10,000 nucleotides of DNA. Source: Anaerolinea sp. (GTDB lineage Bacteria; Chloroflexota; Anaerolineae; Anaerolineales; Anaerolineaceae). The notes beneath the pieces are model-generated. The model was not told where the DNA came from, did not search any database, and saw only the letters and a list, made by a program, of their open reading frames with translations. The position numbers and the translations under genes were made by a program. The stretch is from assembly GCA_020216845.1 (NCBI GenBank), contig JAIWNK010000022.1:1-10000 (forward strand), read 5' to 3'. Positions 1-6,507 of this stretch are shown one piece after another. Within the stretch, counting starts at the first letter, position 1. The number at the start of each line of letters is the position of its first letter.

Positions 1-563
1 AAAAAGCCAAACACCAAAGCCGGAACAATCAACGGCAGCCAAATACCTTTGGTCAAAAGAGACAAACTCTGCGGCAAATACCCGCGAAACAACAACTCTT
101 CTGTAGAAGTTTGCACAGGAATTAAAAGGAAAGCCAACACAAAATATGGCAGCGAACGCCGCCAATCAAAAGAGAAGACATAATTCCCCGGCTGCATGAA
201 TGCCAAAACAACATCCACCAATCCCGAAAGCACAAACCACCCCGCCGCTGAAAAAAACAACCGCTTCCAATTCACCCGCTTCCATGGCGTGATCAGCGAG
301 CGCAATGGACGCCCATGCAAAAATCGCAACCCTGCCCATAATCCAGCAAGAGCAAACGGGAACGGCAACATTGCCACCAAAAGCATTGTAATCGGCGAAA
401 ACTGCCGATAATCCAATGTCCCCTCCACAAAAAATGCAATGATTACCAAAACAACCGAAACCGCCAATGACACACCAATAATCCCGACATTGACCACAAG
501 ATAACGCCAAAACTCATTTTGTCCAGATTGTGCTTGCTTCAAATAAGCATTTTCTTGCATCAT
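1..563 (-). CDS. CPBP family intramembrane metalloprotease (partial, C-terminus outside window)
   Basis: The minus strand reads open from ATG at 563 to the window edge, giving 187 residues. The chain is very hydrophobic, with likely membrane segments near residues 21-46, 58-80, 102-123 and 137-152. Next comes the sequence TSTEELLFRGYL (residues 152-163), which holds the EExxxR motif (E155, E156, R160) of the CPBP/Abi family, the first of its active-site motifs. In this family these glutamates, with later histidines, form the presumed metalloprotease site in the membrane. The later His-containing motifs lie beyond position 1, so activity cannot be judged. There are two adjacent ATG codons (563 and 560). 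AGGAG at 569-573 is 5 bases from the first and 8 from the second, so the second is equally or more likely. Substrate is unknown; members process prenylated or signal-type peptides or serve in bacteriocin self-immunity. The gene has its own promoter and is divergent from the next gene. Confidence 0.88.
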   Translation of the reverse strand, partial: MMQENAYLKQAQSGQNEFWRYLVVNVGIIGVSLAVSVVLVIIAFFVEGTLDYRQFSPITMLLVAMLPFPFALAGLWAGLRFLHGRPLRSLITPWKRVNWKRLFFSAAGWFVLSGLVDVVLAFMQPGNYVFSFDWRRSLPYFVLAFLLIPVQTSTEELLFRGYLPQSLSLLTKGIWLPLIVPALVFGF

Positions 564-592
564 CCACACTCCTGCTCAAAAAATCTTCTTCA

Positions 593-621
593 AGTATATG
601 AAAAACGAACCGGCCTGTAAA
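593..621 (-). promoter_or_regulatory. Sigma-70-type promoter for the CPBP protease gene
   Basis: On the minus strand a -35 box TTTACA (621-616) and a -10 box TATACT (598-593) are separated by exactly 17 bases. Each differs from consensus at one position. The predicted transcript start near 586 gives a 5' leader of about 22 bases containing the AGGAG ribosome-binding site at 573-569. The match is seen in the sequence; use of the promoter is inferred. Confidence 0.65.
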
Positions 622-638
622 GCCAAAACGAAAGTCAA

Positions 639-667
639 TTGCCCTCAGCCGCAAAACGCCCTATAAT
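639..667 (+). promoter_or_regulatory. Strong promoter producing a leaderless mRNA (for the gene at 674)
   Basis: A -35 box TTGCCC (639-644), a 17-base spacer and a perfect -10 box TATAAT (662-667) are followed by only six bases before the ATG at 674. The usual distance from -10 to transcript start places the start on or next to the A of the ATG. No Shine-Dalgarno sequence is present upstream of that ATG. Together these indicate a leaderless transcript. It lies back to back with the CPBP promoter, so both are controlled from about 75 bases. Confidence 0.7.
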
Positions 668-673
668 GGTATC

Positions 674-2929
674 ATGTTTCAGGCATTAGCCAATCCTTTT
701 CACTTTGGCGGCGAAGAATACAAGCTTCCGTTACAGCGCTACCTACCACCGCTCTCGCGCGGCAGTATATCTCACTGGCTTGAGCAATTTGCATTCTCAC
801 CCAGCAGTTGGCTACTTGACCCCTTTGGTGCTCAACCGGCTCTGGCAATCGAGGCCGCGAAAGCTGGCGCACGCGTCCTGGTCGCTGTCAACAATCCCAT
901 TCTTGCCCATCTACTTGAAACCCTATGTGCCGCCCCACGCCGCGACGATTTTCAATCCGTTCTAGCCGAGCTTGGCGCCACTCGACGAAATGAAGAGCGT
1001 TTAGAACGCTCCATCCGTGCCAGCTATCAATCTCCATGCCCAGCCTGCAATGCAACTGCCACCGTCACCGCCTATTTATGGCACGCCAAACAGGAACGCC
1101 CTTTTGCCCGATTGCTACGCTGCTCAACCTGCGGTCTGGAAAGCGAAGCCCCTCTCAGCCCCGAAGATATTAAAAATCTATCCCTACCCGGCAGCAGCGC
1201 GCTCACCCGCGCTCGCGCCCTGTCACGCGTAAGCGCCGCAGATGAAGGCGAAATCCACCAAACCATTGAAAAAACATTGCAAGTTTACCCCGAACGCGCC
1301 CTCTACCTGCTCTTCACTTTAATCAACAAAAGCGAAGGCCTTGCATTGTCACCTGAGCGCCGCCGTTTGCTAGACGCCCTATTACTCTCTGCCTGCGATG
1401 CAGCCAATACCCTTTGGCCATGGCCAACCATACGCACCCGGCCAAGGCAACTTACCATTCCTCCACAATATCGCGAAAACAATCTTTGGCTTGCATTGGA
1501 AGAAGCCGTTGAAGTATGGGGGGCTGCTGCCCTGCGCCCCATCCCCTGTACACGCTGGCCAGAATTCCCTCCCCCAAACGGGGGCATCTGCATTTACCCT
1601 GGCCGGGTACGCAGCCTTGCGGCCCTGCCCGACCTCCCGCCCATATATGCTGTTTTGACGATATTGCCACGCCCCAACCAGGCCCTCTGGACACTTTCAG
1701 CGCTCTGGTCAGGGTGGCTATGGGGGCGTGAAGCAGTCCAACCCATCAAAGCCGCACTGGAACGTCGCCGATACGATTGGACCTGGCACACAGCCGCACT
1801 TTATCAAGTCTGGCAAACGCTCCAAAAACGCCTTCCTGAAGGAACACCTATCCTGGCTGACATCCCTGAAATTACCCCCGGCTTCATTGCCGCCACAATC
1901 GGATCAGCCCACGCTGCCAATTTACGCCTTGAGGGTCTCGCACTGAATAGCGAACAAGAAACCTTACAAACCGCGTGGCGCATCTCTTCACAATCATCCA
2001 TGCCGCCTTCCACGCATCAAACAAATTTTCTCCCCATCATCCGCTCTGCCATTGAAGAATGTCTCGAACGATACCAAGAGCCTGCCGCCTACATCCAAAT
2101 CTATACTGCTGCCGTGATCGCATTAGCGCAACAAAACGCCCTCGCCAGCGCCGTTGAGCCGCCCGCTGACCAAATTAACCGCATTCAGGCCGCTCTGCAT
2201 CAGGCGCTGCAAGACCCAACGCTCATCCGCCGCAGCGACAAAAGCAACAACAGCCTTGAAATTAGCTCTTGGGAATCAGCCTCTGCGCCCAACCTAACCA
2301 CGCTCCCTCTTGCCGATCGGATTGAAATGGAGCTTGTACGTTTTCTAGTCAAAACCCCCGACGCAACCTTGCCAGATATCCAACTCGCCCTGGCTAGAAT
2401 TTTTCCTGGCCTGCTCACCCCTCCGCTTAACCTCATCCAAGCCATTCTGGATTCATATGCTGAACCCACACCTGGCGAACCGGTCCGTTGGCGGCTACAA
2501 AGCCAAGAAGCACCCAATTTACGCCGCAGCCATATTCAAACCATCCAAAAATTGCTTTGCCGCCTCTCCACACAACTAGGTTACACCTGTCAGGGAGAAA
2601 CACCTCTTCTCTGGCTGGACAATCAAGGTCACATCCGCTACGCCTTCCATATCACGGCTTCCAGCATCATCAGCCGCTTTGTCTACGCCCCTCCTGCTAC
2701 CGCGCAACACAAGGTCATCGTCCTCCCCGGTGGACGTTCAAACTTGTTGCATTTCAAGCTAAATCGAGACGCATATCTACACCGCTCAGCACAAGGCTGG
2801 CAATTTCTCAAATTTCGACACTTGCGTCAACTTGCTGAACGCCCCGGCCTGACTCCAGCACAGTGGGATGAGCTGCTTGATGCCGACCCACCGCGCTGGC
2901 AAGCGCCCACCCAAATGACCATCTTCTAA
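674..2929 (+). CDS. Degenerate DNA methyltransferase-like protein with zinc ribbon (COG1743/DUF1156-like)
   Basis: The product has 751 residues and no signal peptide or membrane segment, so it is probably cytoplasmic. Residues 46-75 read like a Rossmann SAM-binding motif I (LLDPFGAQPALAIEAAKAG, then a strand and NNP), but the usual glycine-rich DPFxGxGT is only partly kept. Residues 122-153 form a CPAC...CSTC four-cysteine zinc ribbon, as in the large adenine methylases of the COG1743 group. Around 324-350, where those enzymes carry LTDPPY followed by a WL segment, this protein has YAVLTILPRPNQ, so the catalytic DPPY is missing. Residues 549-751 form a C-terminal alpha/beta region: a helix set, then strands near 636-668, then a basic stretch. 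Most likely a catalytically dead methyltransferase homologue with a DNA or RNA-binding or structural role; this is inferred from motifs only. ATG at 674 was chosen because it fits the leaderless promoter. The stop overlaps that of the convergent PBP gene. Confidence 0.72.
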   Translation: MFQALANPFHFGGEEYKLPLQRYLPPLSRGSISHWLEQFAFSPSSWLLDPFGAQPALAIEAAKAGARVLVAVNNPILAHLLETLCAAPRRDDFQSVLAELGATRRNEERLERSIRASYQSPCPACNATATVTAYLWHAKQERPFARLLRCSTCGLESEAPLSPEDIKNLSLPGSSALTRARALSRVSAADEGEIHQTIEKTLQVYPERALYLLFTLINKSEGLALSPERRRLLDALLLSACDAANTLWPWPTIRTRPRQLTIPPQYRENNLWLALEEAVEVWGAAALRPIPCTRWPEFPPPNGGICIYPGRVRSLAALPDLPPIYAVLTILPRPNQALWTLSALWSGWLWGREAVQPIKAALERRRYDWTWHTAALYQVWQTLQKRLPEGTPILADIPEITPGFIAATIGSAHAANLRLEGLALNSEQETLQTAWRISSQSSMPPSTHQTNFLPIIRSAIEECLERYQEPAAYIQIYTAAVIALAQQNALASAVEPPADQINRIQAALHQALQDPTLIRRSDKSNNSLEISSWESASAPNLTTLPLADRIEMELVRFLVKTPDATLPDIQLALARIFPGLLTPPLNLIQAILDSYAEPTPGEPVRWRLQSQEAPNLRRSHIQTIQKLLCRLSTQLGYTCQGETPLLWLDNQGHIRYAFHITASSIISRFVYAPPATAQHKVIVLPGGRSNLLHFKLNRDAYLHRSAQGWQFLKFRHLRQLAERPGLTPAQWDELLDADPPRWQAPTQMTIF

Positions 2930-5900
2930 GGAGTTGGCGTTTCGCTTGGCGTAGGGGTCGCCTCGGGCGGAACCGGCGTTGCTGAAGGCGGCAAGGTCTG
3001 CGTCACAGTTGGTGTCCAGGTAATCGTTGCTGTTGGTGTTGGTGAAGGCGTTAAAGTCATCGTTGCAGTCGGCACCATCAGGTTCAACCGAATGCGCCGC
3101 TCCGCCTCCGTGCCGCGATCACTTTCCAACACAATCCGCAGCGTCACAACCCCATCTGGCAAACCGGAAATATTCCAGGTATAAATCAACTCCGGGTTTT
3201 GATACGCCTGCTGAACATTCTCCACCAGCGCAATCCAACTAGCCGGGTCCGCCCCTGGACCCCATTCCAGTCGGAAGCGTTTGAAATCATTGGCAATGTA
3301 CACAACCGCATAAATATCCAAAGAATCGGTTGTAATCGTCTGCCCATCCGTCAGACCAGCAAACAAAATTTGCGGGCGCGGATCCGTCACAGCACACGCT
3401 CGTTCTGGTGCGAACAAAAATGGCTCATCAAACCCTATGCTTTCCGCCCAGGCTTTCCCTTCCGCTGTTTCACGAATCCATCGTACCGCTGCTGGATCGG
3501 TCACGTTCAGCACAAATTGTTCTTTTTCATAATCCGGGCAAGCAGCTGAAGCAGCTAAGCCCGTCCAGGTATCTACCCGCACTTTTTTCCACAAGTCCTG
3601 ATCTGCCGGCAACGGCAGCTGATCGAAAGCAAAAATCTCCGAGCGCTGCGAGCTGCACCATGGCGAAGGCTCCGTGCCTGAAATTGAACAAATCACCCGA
3701 TCCACAATCCCCGCGGGTCGAACAAACGCCGAGGGTGAGCCACCCGACACCAACGGCGCAGCAAACTGCATGAATTGCGCCCAAACCGGTGCCGCCCCCG
3801 ACAGACCGGTCGTATTCACCATCGGCGTGTAATCTGCATTGCCAAACCACACCCCCACTGCCAGATCAGGCGTATACCCAATCGTCCAATTATCACGAAA
3901 ATCGTTGGTCGTCCCCGTCTTCACCGCTGCCTGAAACGGCAGTCGGAGCACCGAATTGCTGCCAAACATAGGCGTGCGCGCCTCATTATCTGAAAGAATG
4001 GAACTAATCAAATAAGCGTGCTCAGCGCGCATCACTTGCTCACCGACAGGCGGTTGATATTGATACACCACATTACCGCGATAATCTACAATTTGAGTAA
4101 TTGCCACCGGAGCAACCCGCCGTCCGCCATTCGCAAACGTAGCATAAGCATTGGTCATTTCCATCAAAGTCACCTCACCGCCGCCCAGCGTCAGTGCCAA
4201 GCCATAATCAGAGCGAGTGAGTGACTGAATCCCCAACCGTCGGGCAAAATTGATCAATCCATCCGGCTGTGCCGTTGTTGGATCATCATAAATACCCACA
4301 AACTGCAATGCCCGTACTGCTGGGATATTATAGGAATTCGCCAGCGCAGACCGAACCGTCACCGGTCCATGAAACCGTCCATCATAATTAACCGGCGTAT
4401 AAATATTCGGGTCATTCGGTTGTCCCGAAGCCGGGAAATCCGTCGGCACGTCCCAAATCAACGATGCGGGCGTCCATCCCTTCTCAAAAGCCGCCACGTA
4501 GGTCAACGGCTTGATCGAAGAACCCGGCTGACGTGGCTGAACTGTCATGTTAATTTGGCCAGCAATCGCGTCGTTGTAATAGTCAGGTGACCCAACCATG
4601 GCCAAAATTTCACCCGTTGACGGACGAATCGCCAACAATGCCCCATTCTTAACATTTCGATCAGCAAGTGCCGCTGCCTGCTGATTGACCAACCATTCAG
4701 CTTGCTGCTGCAATGCCGGATCCAGCGTTGTATACACCGTAAAACCACTGCGGTAAATGGTCTGTGGGTCAAACCGACTCTCCAGCTCAGCGCGCACATA
4801 ATCCACCCAATGCGGGTATTGAACACGCCCATAATTTTGCTGAAACGAATAATTTTGCATCTCCACCATGGCCTGCGTCACAAAATCTGCATTGACGCAC
4901 ACCGGCTCGCGCCCGCTCCCCACCTCAATACAGCCCTTCTCCTGACTGGCCTGATACATCAACGTCAAAACATCGCGCTGACGTGCCAGGGCAGCATCAC
5001 GATTGGTATAAATATCATACACCGCTGGTGATTGTGGCAACCCGGCCAAAAAACTTGCTTGAGCTGGCGTTAGGGCATCAGCTGTTGTATTGAAATACGT
5101 TTCTGCTGCCGCCTCAATTCCATACGCCATATTGCCATAATAGGCCTCGTTCAAATACAGCTCCAGGATTTCTTCTTTACTATACTTGCGCGTGATTTCA
5201 GCTGCCAAAACAATCTCGCGCGTCTTGCGCTCAAAACTACGCTGATAACGCTCTTCGGGAGATAGTAACAAATTACGGGCAAGCTGCTGCGTAATCGTCG
5301 AAGCCCCTGAGACCACCTCTCCATTGGTGTAATTTTGCCAAAAGGCGCGCGCAATTGCTATCGGGTCAAATCCTGGATGGTTAAAGAACTCCTTATCTTC
5401 GGTTGCCAACGTTGCAGCTACCAAATAGGGCGAAATCTTATTCAAAGGTACCGATGTGCGTCGCCCCGCATTGGGATCGACAATTTCATAAATCACGTTA
5501 TTGTTACGATCCAAAATACGCGTCGTTTCAAACTGAGATGCATGGGAGCGCAAATCATCCACGCTTGGCAACGACCGGGCTACACGATAATACTGCAACA
5601 CACCAATCGTCACCACCAACACCGCCGCCAAAACCGCCAGGAACAAACCAATAATCAGCGAGCGAATCACACACCCCAACGCCTGTCGAGCGCCTCCCCC
5701 GCGCCTTGTTTGCTGTGCTGCAACAGGCTCCTGTGGCGGTGGCGGTGAAACCACACGCTGCGGCACCGATGAGCTCGTCGTCTGAAGTGGAATAGGCTGC
5801 GGCGGCATACGCTGCGGACGCGTCGGACGATAGGCAGCAGGCGACACGCGCGTTGCATTCACATCCACTTCTTCCACGCGTTGCGGTAACGGCTGATTAG

Positions 5901-6354
5901 ACACTGGTGGCAACTCAACAAACGGCGACACCGGTTGCGCCGCGGCGACCTGCGTCACGTCTGCTGGTTTTGGAGCTTCATCCGCAGCCCAAACCCCCGT
6001 CAAAGCACTATCATAGCGTCCAAATGGATTAACCTCCTCGGCTTCAGGGGTCACCGGGCCTGGCTGAGTTGCATCCAAACTGCCATACCAACCCCCAGTT
6101 GCTTCAGGCGTTCCGGTTGGATGACGATTCACCTCTACTGGCTCATCCCAACTCCCCGTTGGCGCCGGCGCCTGATAGCGCAAAAACGGGTTTTCTGCAT
6201 CCGCCGCAGGCTCAGGCGGTTTTGCACGTAACGCTTGCGTACTCTCTTCTGCAGCACGCTCAACTTCTTCGCTCGATTCTACCAACCGGCGTAAACGATC
6301 CGCTGGTTTTGGCGTTTCTTCTGAAGGGGTAGGATTTTTCGGATTCTCGCTCAT
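2926..6354 (-). CDS. Class A (bifunctional) penicillin-binding protein, PBP1A-type
   Basis: This 1142-residue membrane enzyme polymerises lipid II glycan strands and cross-links the stem peptides of peptidoglycan. Residues 1-225 are a cytoplasmic, Pro/Glu/Thr-rich, low-complexity tail, unusually long for the family. One membrane segment lies at about 229-252. The GT51 glycosyltransferase domain (about 275-450) has the catalytic glutamate in ATEDKEFF (E319) and the GASTITQQLARN motif (350-361). The transpeptidase domain (about 535-865) has SSIK (S612 nucleophile, K615), SYN (674-676) and KTGTT (812-816), so all key residues of both activities are intact. Residues 993-1092 look like an added beta-sandwich domain, and 1094-1142 are a Thr/Pro-rich tail. 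The first two thirds match ordinary PBP1A; the long ends suggest Chloroflexota. Start is ATG 6354 (MSENPKN); the Shine-Dalgarno is weak. The TAG stop overlaps the TAA of the convergent upstream neighbour. Confidence 0.97.
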   Translation of the reverse strand: MSENPKNPTPSEETPKPADRLRRLVESSEEVERAAEESTQALRAKPPEPAADAENPFLRYQAPAPTGSWDEPVEVNRHPTGTPEATGGWYGSLDATQPGPVTPEAEEVNPFGRYDSALTGVWAADEAPKPADVTQVAAAQPVSPFVELPPVSNQPLPQRVEEVDVNATRVSPAAYRPTRPQRMPPQPIPLQTTSSSVPQRVVSPPPPQEPVAAQQTRRGGGARQALGCVIRSLIIGLFLAVLAAVLVVTIGVLQYYRVARSLPSVDDLRSHASQFETTRILDRNNNVIYEIVDPNAGRRTSVPLNKISPYLVAATLATEDKEFFNHPGFDPIAIARAFWQNYTNGEVVSGASTITQQLARNLLLSPEERYQRSFERKTREIVLAAEITRKYSKEEILELYLNEAYYGNMAYGIEAAAETYFNTTADALTPAQASFLAGLPQSPAVYDIYTNRDAALARQRDVLTLMYQASQEKGCIEVGSGREPVCVNADFVTQAMVEMQNYSFQQNYGRVQYPHWVDYVRAELESRFDPQTIYRSGFTVYTTLDPALQQQAEWLVNQQAAALADRNVKNGALLAIRPSTGEILAMVGSPDYYNDAIAGQINMTVQPRQPGSSIKPLTYVAAFEKGWTPASLIWDVPTDFPASGQPNDPNIYTPVNYDGRFHGPVTVRSALANSYNIPAVRALQFVGIYDDPTTAQPDGLINFARRLGIQSLTRSDYGLALTLGGGEVTLMEMTNAYATFANGGRRVAPVAITQIVDYRGNVVYQYQPPVGEQVMRAEHAYLISSILSDNEARTPMFGSNSVLRLPFQAAVKTGTTNDFRDNWTIGYTPDLAVGVWFGNADYTPMVNTTGLSGAAPVWAQFMQFAAPLVSGGSPSAFVRPAGIVDRVICSISGTEPSPWCSSQRSEIFAFDQLPLPADQDLWKKVRVDTWTGLAASAACPDYEKEQFVLNVTDPAAVRWIRETAEGKAWAESIGFDEPFLFAPERACAVTDPRPQILFAGLTDGQTITTDSLDIYAVVYIANDFKRFRLEWGPGADPASWIALVENVQQAYQNPELIYTWNISGLPDGVVTLRIVLESDRGTEAERRIRLNLMVPTATMTLTPSPTPTATITWTPTVTQTLPPSATPVPPEATPTPSETPTP
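2929..3075 (-). repeat. Thr/Pro low-complexity coding tract (C-terminal tail of the PBP)
   Basis: These codons specify PBP residues 1094-1142, dominated by TP, PT, TPSPTPT and TPTP patterns with no charged residues except three glutamates. In DNA the tract is a set of short imperfect repeats of GGTGTTG/GGCGTTG type on the + strand. Such tails are usual in extracellular proteins of Anaerolineae and may act as a flexible or glycosylated linker outside the membrane; the role here is inferred. Confidence 0.7.
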
Positions 6355-6367
6355 GCTTTAATAACCT

Positions 6368-6383
6368 ATAGAAAATTCCCTAT
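6368..6383. promoter_or_regulatory. Imperfect 16-bp dyad over the predicted PBP transcript start
   Basis: ATAGAAAATTCCCTAT is a dyad with perfect ATAG/CTAT arms and an AATT centre; the two inner pairs on each side do not match. It sits directly downstream of the predicted -10 box and covers the expected start point near 6378, a position suited to a repressor operator. It is AT-rich and short, so chance is a real alternative. Confidence 0.25.
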
Positions 6384-6384
6384 C

Positions 6385-6393
6385 ATTCTAGCA
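6385..6393 (-). promoter_or_regulatory. Extended -10 promoter for the PBP gene
   Basis: Reading the minus strand, TGCTAGAAT combines an extended -10 TGn with a TAGAAT box (6390-6385, one mismatch to TATAAT). No good -35 is found at 16-18 bases upstream; the nearest TTGTGC is only 14 bases away. Extended -10 promoters can work without a strong -35. The leader would be about 24 bases. Confidence 0.45.
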
Positions 6394-6444
6394 CAGAATT
6401 AGACGCACAACGTATTTTGAAAGTTCCTGAACAAATCGCAACGC

Positions 6445-6468
6445 AAAAACCAGTTTTAACCGTTTTTT
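6445..6468. promoter_or_regulatory. A/T-tract dyad just upstream of the hydrolase promoter
   Basis: AAAAAC (6445-6450) is followed by inverted copies GTTTT (6453-6457) and GTTTTTT (6462-6468), ending three bases before the -35 box at 6472. It could act as an UP element contacting the polymerase alpha subunit or as a protein site. Only the base pattern supports this. Confidence 0.25.
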
Positions 6469-6471
6469 GAT

Positions 6472-6500
6472 TTGACCTTTAAACAAACTACTCGTACAAT
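6472..6500 (+). promoter_or_regulatory. Leaderless promoter for the glycoside hydrolase gene
   Basis: A -35 box TTGACC (6472-6477), a 17-base spacer and a -10 box TACAAT (6495-6500) are followed by seven bases and then GTG at 6508. The expected transcript start therefore falls on or within a base of the GTG, and no Shine-Dalgarno is present. The TTG at 6472 is in frame with the gene and would be taken as its start by a longest-ORF rule, but it is the -35 box itself. The architecture copies that of the promoter at 639-667. Confidence 0.68.
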
Positions 6501-6507
6501 CAAACCT

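Noticed and set aside
166..510. Open minus-strand frame of 114 codons rich in Cys and Gly
   Set aside because: It lies in another frame over the CPBP protease gene, which has a family motif, promoter and ribosome-binding site; the composition is a by-product of its codons.
2926..3075. Short GGTGTTG-like repeats as a CRISPR or DNA repeat element
   Set aside because: They are the Thr/Pro codons of the PBP tail, irregular in length and without spacers.
4545..4832. Minus-strand 95-codon frame inside the PBP gene
   Set aside because: It is a shifted frame of the transpeptidase coding region, which contains the intact SxxK motif.
5335..5748. 137-codon plus-strand frame within the PBP gene
   Set aside because: The opposite strand encodes the conserved glycosyltransferase domain and membrane segment; the frame has no ribosome-binding site and a biased Arg/His composition.
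6472..6507. TTG at 6472 as start of the hydrolase gene
   Set aside because: It coincides with the -35 box of a good promoter whose transcript would begin at about 6508, and it has no ribosome-binding site.
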